Shown piece after piece: positions 1 through 12,013 of a stretch of DNA of 64,000 nt; position 1 is the stretch's first letter; each line of letters starts with the position of its first letter. The stretch lies in contig JAXDDX010000005.1 of assembly GCA_034670405.1 (NCBI GenBank), forward strand, positions 7,976,001 through 8,040,000, read 5' to 3'. A model generated the notes under the pieces. It did not search any database. It worked only from the letters and a program-made list of their open reading frames with translations, and was not told the origin of the DNA. This DNA comes from Hoplostethus atlanticus (taxonomy: Eukaryota; Chordata; Actinopteri; Trachichthyiformes; Trachichthyidae). Position numbers and translations under genes: made by a program.

Positions 1-520
1 GATCTGCTTAGTCTCTCTTAGAGCTCAGAGATTTTCATCATCTACAACCATGATAATGCATCATTTCTATTTATAAGTTGTTGAAAAGGATTGGTATGTG
101 CATGTATATATTCCATCTGTAATATGATTGCTGTGCTTTTATTTTTAGTAACTGTTAACAGATTACATTTAGCATTTTCTGTCATCAGATTATTGCATTT
201 CCATTACATGCAATCCCGCTCTAATTAGGTATTAGTCCAATTGAAAGTCCACTTCAGGCCGGGCCCCTGAATCCGAGGGGTTGCCTTCAGCAGCTCTGTG
301 ACATGACAAGATAAAAAGCAACACATCTGCTTAGTGTCAGCACTCCGCCATGGTGGCGGGATGGAGGGATGAACTAGCCAAGGGGAGTGTGTGGTACTGG
401 TGGGTGATTTAAACTCATGAGCTGATGGCTCTGCTTTTCCTCTCTCAGAGGAGGAGGCAGGCCACAAACACGCAGAAGACCTAATGTACAGTACCGTACT
501 GTACTTTGAGACTGCGTGTG

Positions 521-522
<2 letters not shown>
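1..522. other. unannotated non-coding stretch
   Basis: Mixed-composition DNA without a recognisable repeat or exon. The open frame on the minus strand here runs into the adjoining TG tract and has no protein-like character. Confidence 0.5.

Positions 523-556
<34 letters not shown>
523..556. repeat. (TG)17 microsatellite
   Basis: An uninterrupted TG run, followed by degenerate TG-rich sequence to about 640. Confidence 0.97.
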
Positions 557-559
<3 letters not shown>

Positions 560-794
560 GGGGATGCATGCATGAGTATGAATGTCTGTCTGTGTGTTCT
601 CACATACACATACACGCGTATGTGAGTTCAGTGTGTTATGTGAGCCAGGTCAGAGGTTGTACATCCTGCTGCATGACACAGCGCAGAGGAATAATAGCTA
701 TCCTCACTAGGAGTAGCTGCATCCTCTGACTAATAGGTTTAGACCCATGACGCCATCATTATATCTCCTCATACACAGGATGATTCACACATTC

Positions 795-1015
795 AATCTC
801 TAATGATGAACTTCTCTGGAACGGAAGGTTGTTGGTTTGAATCTGCAGACTGATTGGGAAAATCTAGGTGTGACTCAGGGAACACAGTGACTCTCTCTGC
901 TCCTGAGCAAGGCACATAACTAACAGTGCCAATACTCCAGTAGATGATTGGAGTGTGAAACTGTATGAATGTTAATCATGGCGCTATAGAAAAAGAGCAC
1001 ATATGTTCAATCAAC
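795..1015 (+). mobile_element. tRNA-derived SINE (teleost type)
   Basis: A pol III B-box-like block (GGTTTGAATCT, about 834-844) sits after 'CTGGAACGGAAGGTTG'. It is followed by the 'CTCAGGGAACACAGTG' and 'GAGCAAGGCAC' blocks that I know from dispersed fish SINEs. The 3' part ends near 'GGCGCTATAGAAAAAGAG', which resembles a LINE-type tail. The head (A box) is not clear, so the 5' edge is approximate. Similar 'GAGCAAGGCACTTAAC' sequence lies inverted at 21.7 kb. The family name is not assigned. Confidence 0.72.
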
Positions 1016-1288
1016 CTTAAAAAAAGAAAAAGGTTGAAAAAAGTGAGTGTGCACACTTTCTTTTTCTCTGTGTATTTTGCAACAGGCATTTATTGGATAG
1101 GGCTTTTCAGGGGCAGTATCAACTCAAAATTGAAACTACTATGATTTATAAATGTGGCCTAGCTGATAAATCTCATCTCTGCTTTCAACAGGATGCAGTG
1201 AGAATCATAGAAAACAGGTTTTGGGGACACTGAGTAACTTGAAAAATGTATAAAACTGCTTGGTCCTGTAGTAGAAACCAAGCTGTCT

Positions 1289-1350
1289 CTCTGTCTGTCT
1301 GTCTGTCTGTCTGCCTGCCTGCCTGCCTGCCTGCCTGTCTGTCTGTGTGT
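1289..1350. repeat. (CTGT)n/(CTGC)n tetranucleotide repeat
   Basis: A block of CTGT units switches to about six CTGC units and then back to CTGT/GT. The interior variant block suggests a point mutation that was amplified within the array. Confidence 0.95.
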
Positions 1351-1637
1351 AATGACCACTTTATAAAACATTTGGATACAAACCTCTAATTGAGTCCTTT
1401 CGCGGCTACAAGATAGTTGATATAGTCGTATCTTTATCAGTGGGCCGCAAATAAGCAGAGTAAAACTGCCAAACAAAACCAAAACCAGCTGAACGGCCTT
1501 GTAAAATACTAAGCTGCTGCCCGTTTAGTAGAGGACATTGTTAGAAGTCTGATGTAACAGATATGTGATAGCTATAGACTATGATCAACTAGAATATAAA
1601 GGACTTACAGCATGTCATGTCGAGTTATAGCATGACC

Positions 1638-1639
<2 letters not shown>

Positions 1640-1669
<30 letters not shown>
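1640..1669. repeat. (TTA)10 microsatellite
   Basis: A clean trinucleotide run. Confidence 0.95.
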
Positions 1670-1672
<3 letters not shown>

Positions 1673-2249
1673 CAGGACATTATGAGCTATCACATGTCTT
1701 GATCTAAGAAGTGGTGAATATCCTTGTAATCAGGCCACTTTTCTAGGCTGACATAAATCTTCATGGTAAGTAAACATCATAGTAAGTAGTATGAAATGTA
1801 TATACCTTTTAAGAAAAAACAATATTTTTCTGAAAATAAAATAGATTTTTGTTCATATTGGTGTTTGTTTGGCTTACGATGATCACCGACTGCAGGCCGT
1901 AGTTAAGTCTACCACCACAACACTTGTAACTGTTTATAGATGTATGCCTGAGGTATACTGTTACCCACTGGGCAATGTGAGCTGGGATTATAGAGGACGA
2001 AGTCAGCATGGGTGCAGATCAGTCCTGCCATGTAACATTTCTCATAGTCTGATGAAACAGAGAAAATGGGAAAAGCTTTACAAAGTATCCTCCCCCATGC
2101 TGCTCCTGCTCTCTGCTGTCTACCCCTGTCTGAGGTGGGACCTCTAGCTTACACAACTCCCCTGGAGCATGGCACTGCCGAGTAGGCAAAATACACACTC
2201 ACACGCAGACATGCAAACACACTCAGTCGGCCTTTTCTTTCTCTGTCTC
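1670..2249. other. unannotated non-coding stretch
   Basis: Nothing recognised. Short open frames on both strands overlap each other without splice context. Confidence 0.45.
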
Positions 2250-2259
2250 GTTCTCTCTC

Positions 2260-2308
<49 letters not shown>

Positions 2309-2312
2309 GTCT
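2250..2312. repeat. (CT)n microsatellite with GT interruptions
   Basis: A pyrimidine tract dominated by CT with occasional CTGT units. Confidence 0.93.
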
Positions 2313-2637
2313 CACTTTCGGTCTCCTATGGTCGCTGTCTTTTCCTCTCTCTGTCATACAAAGACACACACGTACAAAACAGCTTTCCTGTCTCATCCTT
2401 TATTATCCAAACTAATTTCCCCAAACGCACAAATTATGTTTGCTTGAAAAACAGGGAATATTTACCTAAAAGTACGATACCAGTCACAGTGGGACTTTAT
2501 TTCACCTCCAGATATCCATAATAAGATCCACGCTGGCTCATTTGCTCAAAGCCATATATTTCCTCTTAAAAATGTCCAAGATGATTATCGTTTTATGACT
2601 ATCTTACTCTTTCCCTTAAATGGTGTTTGTTTGTGTA

Positions 2638-2686
2638 TCTCTCTCTCTCTCTCTCTCTCTCTATGTGTGTGTGTGCGTGTGTGTGT
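2638..2686. repeat. compound (CT)n-(GT)n microsatellite
   Basis: A CT run abuts a GT run. A degenerate GT-rich stretch recurs at 2755-2828. Confidence 0.93.
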
Positions 2687-2829
2687 AAAACGTATGTGCT
2701 CATTTGTACGTCCATAGGTCTACTTCTGTGTGAATTTTCCCGTCCATCTCTTAGTATGTGTGTTCATCTAAGTGTGCATCTGTGTGTGTGTCTATGTGTG
2801 CCTGTGAGCGTGTGTCTATGTGTGTGTTA

Positions 2830-5600
2830 CCCGGGGTCGTAACTCTGCCCAGGACAGTTTTATAAAGTGTGGTGCAGCCAGCGAAGCGGCAGTAAATCAG
2901 TTTTATTTGCTGTGTGTTGGGGGTCAGCTCTCTTGACACCCCCAGACCCTGACGCTGGAGGAATGGACTGGCTGGGTTTTGCTATTGCAGCTGTGTTGTT
3001 GTTGGCTGGTAGGTAAAGGGGGGGGGGGTTGTATTTGTATTGACGTGGTTCACCTGAAGAAAAAGAACGGCTGCCATTTCTTTTTGGAATGTCCAATACA
3101 GTATGTGATTTTAGTCATGGGCAGCACACAAAATATGTCTCATTTTTTCATCTTCCTCCAGTGGTGATTGGATATTTATGTCTAGGGATGCAGCGAATAA
3201 CCAAAGTCACAATTAACTTCCACTTTGAAATGCCATGTTTTACCATCCCTAAGTGGAAGCTATAGTATCTATGTCTATGCACTTTTAATGCAGTGATCAA
3301 GATTCTCTAAACTCATGAGAGTGAATCACGTTGTTTGTTTGTTTGTGTGGGAGCTAACAGAGAGGCCTTCCCAGCCTTATATCCATCAAAAAGTAGCTTA
3401 AATCAGCGGTGTGGGAGGAATGTTGGATACCCTGAAAATTACCAGGGAGGAAACAAGACGCCAAACAAAAAATGGCTGCCAAAGCGTCAAATAGGACGCT
3501 ACAGCATTTTCAAGATCACCATCCAGCCTTCCATGCTCAGGTCAAGGTATTAAAAGCAACTAAGCTGAAGCATGTTTAGCTTGTTGCTTAATGAAACGCT
3601 AAGCTGTCAAATTGAAGCTGATCAGCTTAAAATCAATAAAGTAGCAGTTAAGAGTTGAACGTTTTAAAAAGCTGTTTGTTTGCCTGTGATCATTTACTTC
3701 CTGTTTCCTCACTCTCATCTGGCCACTACTGAACTACTTCTACTACTCAAAGGCAACTACATACTTTACCACTATATTAAAATGTTTTTTCTTTGCAGGA
3801 CCAAAATGTGAAAATTCCCATGACAACAAAACGTTTCATTTGGAGCGTATTTTATTTTAAAGAGCTATAAAATTCAACTCGCTAGATTGAATTACGGTAT
3901 GGAAGTATTTTCTTGCATATCTGTAGCGGTTTCAGACAATACAGTATCAGTCAGACTCAACACTCACGCTTCTGTTTATTTATCCTTTCCAAGAAGTCTG
4001 TTTATTGCAAACATTTGAAACAATGTTTGCCGCAAAACATAAACATAAAAAAGTTAGAACAAATGAATAAACCAGATTATGTCATTACTTTTTGGTAACC
4101 ATGGTCCCCATAATTGGGAAAAAGTAGTTTTGTTGTACAGAACAGTAAATGGTATTGCATTTTGTATATGAAATCTCCTGCGTATATAACTTGTAGGGTC
4201 TAATGGTTTCATTTTGCTGACAGAGATTTGCCCTAAATCCTAGAGAGAATGGTTTACACACACACTCTCTGCGCAAAAGACACACACAGTCCTAGAGAGC
4301 GGGGCTGTACTGCGTGGCACACCGATGATATAAACACTATGTGGGAATGCAAACAAACTCCCTTGCTATTTCTCTCTTTCTCTTTCAGCAAAGCTGTTCT
4401 CAGAAGGTCATTTTCCTGGAGCTCATTTCCGTAATGTCTCCGTTTCAAAAGTTCCCAGACCCAATGACAGCCTTAGACCGTGCAATCCAACACTCTGGCC
4501 AAATAAGCAACTACTGATTAATTGAATTTACAATTTAAAGAATTATTATTACTGTATGAAAATTATGATGTGTAGTAATGGGTTTATAGCCTGGTCCCAC
4601 CCCTCCAAAGCGACAGCGCATTCATCATTTGAAATGTTTGGTCCTTCGTAGGATTTCCCCCCCATCCAATGATGTTCCAGTCCTGTGATGTAGTCCCTGA
4701 CACATCAAAGCAAGGCAGGTGATGAGGCTATTTGAAACTGCAGCTTCAGACACGTGGATTCAAGAAAAGCATAAACATAGCACAGTGTGATAACTTTAAT
4801 AGTGATAACGTAATATTTCATTCATTCATCACTATAGTAAGAATTTGTTAATAGAGATACTTGATAAGCTACTACTACATTACCACTTATATGTACTGTA
4901 GCATGGATTTCATCCACAGCAACACCACACAGTCTGTTCCTGTATGAATGTAGCATCGGCCACCACCTATCGTTTAGCAGCCCAGCTTCAGGGCTCCCTA
5001 AACTAAAGCAAACTATTTAAAATGTCCTCATCTTGACTGACTCCGAGCTGCTTCCTTTACTTGGTCCTTCGTGAGTAACAACAGGACTGTCTCTACCCAT
5101 GTCTTCTTGTACTAGTGGGGCTAGTTGATAGGTTAGACAAGACACCGGAAGCATCCTTTCCCTGAATAAAAGCTTTTAGCGTATACTGCTTAATTGTGGC
5201 TTCTATCTCAAGATCGATGTTTGCCTCCTCATCTGTCATTGCTTCTGGGAGTTTCTTCCTTTGTGCTGTTTGATTATGCCAGTACCACGGCCCTGTCCAC
5301 AAATTGAATCATCCAATCAAAATGCCATAACAGCCACATGTTCCACCCCCCTCCGAAGATGGAGACTGCCAGACCTACGTTTTTCTGTAAATGTTAGACC
5401 TTGAAAGAAAATTTCAAATAAAATAACTGTGGTTAACGAGCAAAAAACGAATGAGCGAAACAAGCGGGCTAATGGGCTTTCAGATTGCGACTTGAATGTA
5501 CACAGACACAAACACACGTGCACACACACTAGCAAACACAGGAGTACATGTACACAGTACAGGAGCAGGAAACCCAAGCTTCCCTTAGCTGCGTGATTTT
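2830..5600. other. long non-coding stretch, largely unrecognised
   Basis: It contains an 11-base G run (3018-3028), an 8-bp inverted pair TAGGGATG/CATCCCTA (3184-3252) and a repeated phrase 'TTGGTCCTTCGT' near 4640 and 5060. A 69-codon minus-strand frame at 5093-5302 has a mixed acidic composition, but I cannot relate it to any family. No splice-site-bounded exon stands out. Confidence 0.4.
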
Positions 5601-5935
5601 ACATTTAAACACAAACGAGCGAATGCAATTACAGAAAAAACATGAAAGAACGTTCCATGTTCATGTTTAGGTTCAGGTCTCCTCCACTCTCAGAGACAGC
5701 AGAAGAATTTAAGTCAAAATTACTTTTTTCATGCTTTTTGCGTGCACATTTCTTTTGTTTTCTTTGTTTATTTAAAAAGAATGTTATATTCCATCACACT
5801 TCTTGTGACATCACACTTCTTCCTGTGAAGTGAAGGTTAAGAAACATGGACGGTCTCTAAAAGTATGAATTCAATGTGTGCAGACATGTGATTCAAAAGT
5901 ATTGAATCTTTTATGTGCCAGTGGGTTATGAGTCT

Positions 5936-6005
5936 TTTCAGATATCAGTCTTGGCAGCATCATGTATCATGGCTTACATGAGGCTGCCAAGACTGATATC
6001 TGAAA
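5936..6005. repeat. perfect 23-bp inverted repeat (hairpin)
   Basis: Arms at 5936-5958 and 5983-6005 are exact reverse complements. The 24-nt spacer itself holds a CATGTA/TACATG pair, so the foldback would be about 70 nt with a small apical loop. The size is compatible with a microRNA-like precursor, but also with a recent inverted duplication. No known miRNA is recognised. Confidence 0.9.
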
Positions 6006-6749
6006 TGACCTTCATCTTCCTACTATAGAAATACTTCTATACTCAGCAGGGGGGAAGGAATTGACTCTCTGATGCTGTAGGCATTATAAAATGATAAGAT
6101 TAATGCAACGGCAGTTTATAAGTTCATCCAGCTGCATGTTCAAGACAAGATAAAAAAAAACCTTACTTTGAAGACATTCCAGAGACCGTATGCTGTAGGT
6201 ATCTGGACTGCAATGTATGTTGAAAAGTGATCAGAGAAATAACCGCAGGACAAACATATTTCACCATGAAATGAAAAGGGTGAGAAATGAGAATAATATT
6301 TCAGCCTCCTGCTGAGAGAACGATATTGAATTATTGAAGCTGATTCTTTTAGAAATATATTATTCTGTTGAGTCTTCGAACAGACGCATATTGTGACAAA
6401 CAGTATTTTTCTTTTCAAAACATCAGTATTTGTTTTTCTCTAAATGTCAGACATGGGGACAGCAATGGTTACATCTACATCTTAACAGAACAAAGCCCTG
6501 CTGAGTATTTTCCTAGGCTGATTCCTACAGTAGTGTATGTGTGTCGTCCCATGAGCAGCACCTCGTGGTTTTGACCACTTGTCACCCTTTTACATCAAAA
6601 CTTGTCGACTTTGCCACATGCATGGTTCAAACGATGCCCACACACCTCCGCACATGTGCTTTGGTGTTTAGAATAAGACGTATTGATATTCAGCAGGAAC
6701 AGGAAAAAGCCCCCTTCACACATTCTCTGTGAGAATCTGGGGGCCATAA
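6006..6749. other. unannotated non-coding stretch
   Basis: Moderately AT-rich, with no recognised element. Confidence 0.45.
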
Positions 6750-6766
6750 CCCCCCCCCCCCCCCCC

Positions 6767-6818
<52 letters not shown>
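6750..6818. repeat. C18-(CT)7-(GT)18 compound tract
   Basis: Three simple repeats are fused without spacer: an 18-base C run, then CT, then GT. The first part is pure pyrimidine, with G-run potential on the minus strand. Confidence 0.96.
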
Positions 6819-6822
<4 letters not shown>

Positions 6823-6929
6823 ATGCACCTGTTTTATGTTTCTTAGCTATCAACTCTGGAGGTCTTTTGAAGCAGGTTGCAGAATCCAACAGTCAACAGA
6901 TGCTTTCTCACAGGGTCAATACTTCAGGG

Positions 6930-6930
6930 T

Positions 6931-6974
<44 letters not shown>

Positions 6975-6977
6975 GAG
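6930..6977. repeat. (GA)n microsatellite
   Basis: A GA run with minor interruptions, about 110 bp downstream of the C/CT/GT tract. Confidence 0.94.
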
Positions 6978-7061
6978 CGAGCATCCTTGCATCCCTGCAT
7001 CTGACCACACAGGTTTGTGAAATGTGTCTGCCTCACTGAATGGGCAGGACAGAAAATTGTC

Positions 7062-7157
7062 TCATCCATTAATTCATTCATTGTCTTTACCAACATTTAC
7101 CTATTCAGGGTCATGGGGGGCTGGAGTCTATCCCAGCATGCATTGGGCGGAGCCAAG
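7062..7157 (-). mobile_element. 3' tail fragment of a teleost SINE, minus orientation
   Basis: Read on the minus strand, it carries 'CCCAATGCATGCTGGGATAG', then 'CTCCAGCCCCCCATGACCCT' and a tail of AATGAATGAA type. This matches the 3' part of the same dispersed fish family whose fuller copy lies at 49.7-50.1 kb ('GGGATAGGCTCCAGCC' is shared). The tRNA-like head is absent, so this is a 5'-truncated copy. Confidence 0.75.
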
Positions 7158-7504
7158 CCTCAGATCTGCAGGTTTCTAATATGAGCTCCTTAATAAAACA
7201 CCACAAACCTGAAAACACAACAATAATACAATCAGACGTAATATAATTCTACATAAATGTGCATGAATGTTGCATCAATTACAGCAGGGATTCATTGTTG
7301 TTGTTTTGTTGTTGTTGTTTTTTTAGTTTAGTCTTCTCAGAATGTGTTTGTCTGTGTCTCCATCAGTCATTTGATCATCGTGGGAGAAGGTGAACGACTT
7401 ACAGGCCCGGCGGTATTCACCTGCTGGTGGTCCCTAATTGGAACAGACACCCTTATCCTGAATGGTTAAGTGTAAAGTTCTCTGGCCAGGGCAAATGTAT
7501 GGAG
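7158..7504. other. unannotated non-coding stretch
   Basis: It contains a TTG-rich run (7296-7320) and a T run. No gene is seen. Confidence 0.45.
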
Positions 7505-7505
7505 C

Positions 7506-7537
<32 letters not shown>

Positions 7538-7562
7538 GCGTGTGTGTGTGTGTGTGTGTATA
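7505..7562. repeat. (GT)n microsatellite
   Basis: A GT run with single interruptions, ending in TATATA. Confidence 0.95.
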
Positions 7563-7671
7563 TAGTATCCCCCCAGGTTGCCCACTCTTGGACCCAAATC
7601 ACATCCAGAAGTACTCAGGCCCCTCACAGAGGACTGGAAGCCATTTCACCTCAATAGGCCCATAGTTAACC

Positions 7672-7675
<4 letters not shown>

Positions 7676-7713
<38 letters not shown>
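7676..7713. repeat. (GA)19 microsatellite
   Basis: An uninterrupted GA run. Confidence 0.97.
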
Positions 7714-7716
<3 letters not shown>

Positions 7717-9899
7717 TTTGAACGTATATGTTGTGTATTGATTGTATAGGCAATCCACAGAACCCAGCTAAATCATAATCATATCTGTGTCCTGACGTTG
7801 CCTTTCAGGTGGTGAAAATGTTTTGTGAAAAATGTATTTTCGCCCACATGGCATACTCTTTAACCCACTAAAGGATCTGCCACTGATAACTGATATATCA
7901 GTCATTTGACATATATAATATGATCACCACAAACTCAACGACCACCATAATCTTCACTGTTTACTAAAAGAACCTTCACATTCCCATTTTTCTTAAATCT
8001 AATGACAAGTGTGAAGTGAATGGGTCTATCTGAATTGAAAGGATTTATTTTGGGTGCTGTAGTGCCAAAAAATGGCGGTTCAGAAGGCACAGTGTTGATA
8101 GGGGGATGAAGGGGTGGCAAAACTGGCAACAGCCTCGAGTCGTTATAGCACCACTTCCTGGTTAATGGTGTATGAAGAGCCTTTGATCGCCTTGCCCTTA
8201 GCCGCCATCACTGCAAAGCAGAAAGTAGATAAATGTGTTGCGGCCGGCAAATGACTTGCTAATTATCAAAAACGCTTATCTACAAAATGAGTTTAAAATA
8301 GCTTCCTTGGTTTTTTCCAATTACATACAATGCGGATGAAAACTAAAAAAAAATGTCAATTTTTTTTAAATTACTTTGACAGTTCTTGCAGCACATTCAA
8401 AATCCTGATTTATTGTTTATGATCTTTTCATTTTCACGATGCCCTATGATTTGATGAATTGTAGTCAGCTGCTACCAACATGGTAGCCAAAGCTGCTTCT
8501 GTTTTAGACCAAACTGAAAAAGTATTTTTGAACATTTCCATAACCTTTCATCAGGATTATGTGATGCCATCTGGGGTGTATAAATTGCCTTCATTAAAGG
8601 GCAGGTCCCTTTTTTCTGCCCACTTATAAAAATATCCATCCACATGAAAAGCAATGGAAAAATGTAATTGTCACTTCAATATAAAAGCTGTCCACTACAC
8701 AAAATACTCTCAGATGCTGGATGATGTCATCAATAAACAAGTTCAAAAACACTATAACAATAATCATACTAACATAAATGTCCTGTCTCTTGAAAAAATA
8801 TGTATTGACCTTTTTGTTATATATGAATTGTATTTGTTGAGAAGTACTTTAGAATGAAAAAGGGAATATTTACCGCACAAATCTGTGCACATGTGCTCAA
8901 CGATGTTATCAGTAAATCTGTTAAAAGTTGAAGTTGTCATGCTTGAATTGTGTTTCCCTTCAAAGCATTAATACCTTATCATGTTTCTTATCAAAGACCG
9001 CCGCTATGCATAGCTGGAACATTATATTCACACTTCCATTAACCTCTTACCAGTCGCGGACACATTTGCACTTCAAGCGCTGCAATTTAGGACAGAAAAA
9101 GCGGGATAGAAAAACCTGCGGCTCCAATGTGTATTTTTATTAGTAAATATGATGTATTTTGCCCAGGGCTACTCTCTTTCATTTCAGCCTGCTGCCAAAC
9201 GCCAAAGCCCAGGGTAAATTAATACAAACCATGAAGCCATGTGCCATTAAACTGGACTCAAAGTCCTGGCAGAGCACCAGACACCCATTATTATTTATTA
9301 ATTTATTTTTAATTCTGCAAATGCTTTACAGATGTTCCACATACCTCATGTTTTTTGGGAGACCCTATACGAAAAAAGTAGTAGTAGTACCTAGCGTAGC
9401 CGGGAGTTTTTTTTTTCTCTCACCCGCTTGTTGCAGAGAAAAATGCTCAGCTTTCAAAGTGCGGCCTGTTTCAGTTTATTTTCAGGTGCGAGTCTATCTG
9501 GAATCCCCGTTGTAACATCTGCGGTTGTGTGAGGTAGAATTTGTACTGATCTAAATGAGCAACCGTGAATCATTCTGGGTATTTTGTCATATGAGAGTGG
9601 ACATACGGCTTGAATCAGCATTCATCAACGTGCCATGTAGTTGTTAGGAAGCTCATATTCAAGCATGGCAGGTTCAAGACAGGCATAACCCCTGTGTCTT
9701 TAGGATAGCATAAAGCTTTCTACAATGATATAAAATATGAATGTGCCAGCCTACCTCATAGCAGCTGAAAGCCATCTCCCCTTTCCTCCTCAAAGCTCGG
9801 TTGGGCTCTGAAACATTCTGTTGTAGTGACGGTGTTGTGGTGCATGCATGTGCTCATATACGAAAACAAACACATGTACAAAGTCATATACTGCACGAG
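7714..9899. other. unannotated non-coding stretch
   Basis: AT-rich in 8280-8900. Around 9010-9300 the composition becomes more balanced and microsatellite-free, which could be a conserved element, but nothing can be shown without alignment. Confidence 0.4.
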
Positions 9900-9922
9900 C
9901 ACACACACACACACACACACAG
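9900..9922. repeat. (AC)n microsatellite
   Basis: A short AC run. Confidence 0.93.
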
Positions 9923-10385
9923 AGCTCCAGTAAAAGTACAGTACAATCATCATGACCAACTTTGACCACATTAATACTGTAGAACACCAATCAGACCACA
10001 ACAGTCCAAAGCGGAGCTGTTTATAGAGACCTTACTGTTTTCTCCCAAACCAGAGCAGAAGACCGCTTCTGTAATGGCGGCTGTTTGAAGTCCTTAATCA
10101 GTTTTTAATGGTACGGAGCGAGGTGGATATTAACTACTACATGTGTGGTTTTATGGTTACTTGCCATTGCAGTAGTTGGCGTGCTACATTAAGCCATGCC
10201 AGATGCAATTTACTCACAGCCTCTTGTTCAGATAGCTGGCTAATGATAGTAATAAACACTAGCGGGTGCTCCGCAAATATTTTCAGTTTTGTAGATTGCG
10301 AAATCTGACATCCAGATTCTGCAAACTGATGCAACTGCTGGCCCATCGTTTTGGCAGAGCGATTGGATGCCGTCTGTTGTCACAA

Positions 10386-10411
10386 GGGGGGGAGGGGGGG
10401 GGAGTGAGGGG
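10386..10411 (+). repeat. G-rich tract with G-quadruplex potential
   Basis: G runs of 7, 10, 3 or more and 4 bases are separated by single A or short spacers. This meets the usual four-run pattern on the plus strand. Confidence 0.75.
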
Positions 10412-10816
10412 AGCCTTATGGCGAGGTCAGTGCGTGCGTTAAACTTTGTACATATAGCCTACATTATGAGAAGGAGAGCGATGACTCAAATTATGAGACA
10501 CATTACGTCTGATGTGGTGAAAGCGGGTTTCTTTGCATGTGTATGTATATGCATGCCCCCTGGCTGTTGTCTGGTAGTGGTCGCCTATGTCTTACTGGAA
10601 CTCAGTGGTCTTGGTGGTTAGCAGTCTATCACACGCACAAAAACAGAGAAGGACCGGGGAGGCCGAGTAGGATGGCAGGTAAGAACAGCAAAAAGGCCTG
10701 AACAATGTCTACCTGACTCCCCGCCTGCATTGTTGGCTGATTATTTGTCTGCCTGCCGCTCTCTTGTTGTTGTTGTCCTTCTCTCTGTATATCAGTCCGG
10801 CTGTCTCTCTTTCTTC
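10412..10816. other. unannotated stretch with a strong 5' splice-like site
   Basis: At 10673-10688 'ATGGCAG|GTAAGAAC' resembles a start-codon exon edge. There is no supporting 3' exon or upstream promoter that I can identify, so I do not call a gene. Confidence 0.25.
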
Positions 10817-10854
10817 CTGTCTGTCTGTCTGTCTGTCTGTCTGTCTGCCTGTCT
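10817..10854. repeat. (CTGT)n tetranucleotide repeat
   Basis: About nine CTGT units with one CTGC variant. Confidence 0.95.
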
Positions 10855-11360
10855 ATGTGGTAATGAGGTATAATTGCAGGTCTAGGCCAGCTGGCTGGAC
10901 TTTATAGGCCTTAAAGGTGGAGACCCCGTCTATAAGGTGCACTGCTTTACAGCAGTCTAATCCAGCAATAAAGACAGAGAGGAGGAGAAGGAGAAAGAAA
11001 CAATGAGTGTTCTTTTACATCATCCCACTCTTTCCTTCACACCGGTTTGATCTAGCTTCCGCCGCCATAACTTTATTATATTTTTCCATGATTGAATTGC
11101 CTGTTGTTTGCTTCCCATTTTTTTTACGTTGGGGTTCACGAGGTTCATGTGTAAGAGCGGTAAAAATCAGCTATTGTTCTGTTCCATGTATACCTTTTAT
11201 TTATACCAATAGCTTACCTTTCAATGTATGGGATTGGACTGGACTGAACATATACATGATGGACCAGCTGAGTAATGGTGGCAGTCCTCTGGGTTGGCAT
11301 CGTTCAACCCAAGCAAGACATCTCCGATCTCTAAAGTGTTAGAAATCAGCATTTACACTA

Positions 11361-11396
11361 TCATCATTTAGCAGACACTCTTGATTCAATGCAACT
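11361..11396 (-). mobile_element. LINE/SINE 3'-tail relic, minus orientation
   Basis: 'CATTTAGCAGACACTCTTGA' followed by 'CAATGCAACTGG' resembles the inverted form of the frequent fish retroposon tail (gTCGCTTTGGATAAAAGCGTCTGCTAAATG type), with several substitutions. Only the tail remains. Confidence 0.55.
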
Positions 11397-11966
11397 GGAG
11401 AATAAATTGTTCATGAATCTAATAATCCCAAGTAGCAATAACACTAAATCAGAGGTCTCGAAGGTGGAGTGGAAAGGTGCCCACTTCTGTTACATGAGCG
11501 ACTGTCATGGTGCCGTCTCTCCGAGTACGCTTCCATCTGGGTGCCGTTGCCGCGGCCTGTCCTGTGTTTGTAAGTGCAGAGCTTTCAGGGTGGTTGTAGC
11601 GGCTTTGGGCTGGTTCTTTTGTTTTCCTTCTGCACTGACATGGCCTCAGCCACGTTTGATGGTTGATTGAACATGAAAACAATCGGCTGCATTCTGCGAG
11701 GAAGCCGTGAAACTGTCAGCTTTCCTTTCCTCTGTGCGGTGGAGTTGAGACTGACAGAGGCAGACAGACGGATGATCTTCTAGACCTCAACGCTATAAAT
11801 GTAACAATCCCATGTTGACAACTAGTAGAGTAGCGTTGAGTAAAAAATGGACTAGCTTTGAGAAATGACGGCCGGTAATGAAGACCATTTGTTTTTCTCT
11901 CTCTCTCTCAGGGTCCCTCACAATCATTCTCGTCTTCTTCTTCATCATGATCATCATCTACTTCTC

Positions 11967-11970
<4 letters not shown>
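11397..11970. other. unannotated non-coding stretch
   Basis: No recognised element. GC content is higher in 11500-11660. Confidence 0.4.

Positions 11971-12011
<41 letters not shown>
11971..12011. repeat. (CT)20 microsatellite
   Basis: An uninterrupted CT run preceded by a CTT/CAT-rich pyrimidine tract (11929-11970) and followed by 'GGCCCTGCAG', which imitates a 3' splice site. Confidence 0.96.

Positions 12012-12013
<2 letters not shown>

Noticed and set aside
3184..3252. TAGGGATG/CATCCCTA inverted pair as a tiny transposon
   Set aside because: Only 8 bp of inversion and no target duplication.
10673..10688. Start-codon exon edge ATGGCAG|GTAAGAAC
   Set aside because: Good splice donor match, but no promoter, no downstream exon and no coding signal. 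Such donors are frequent by chance.
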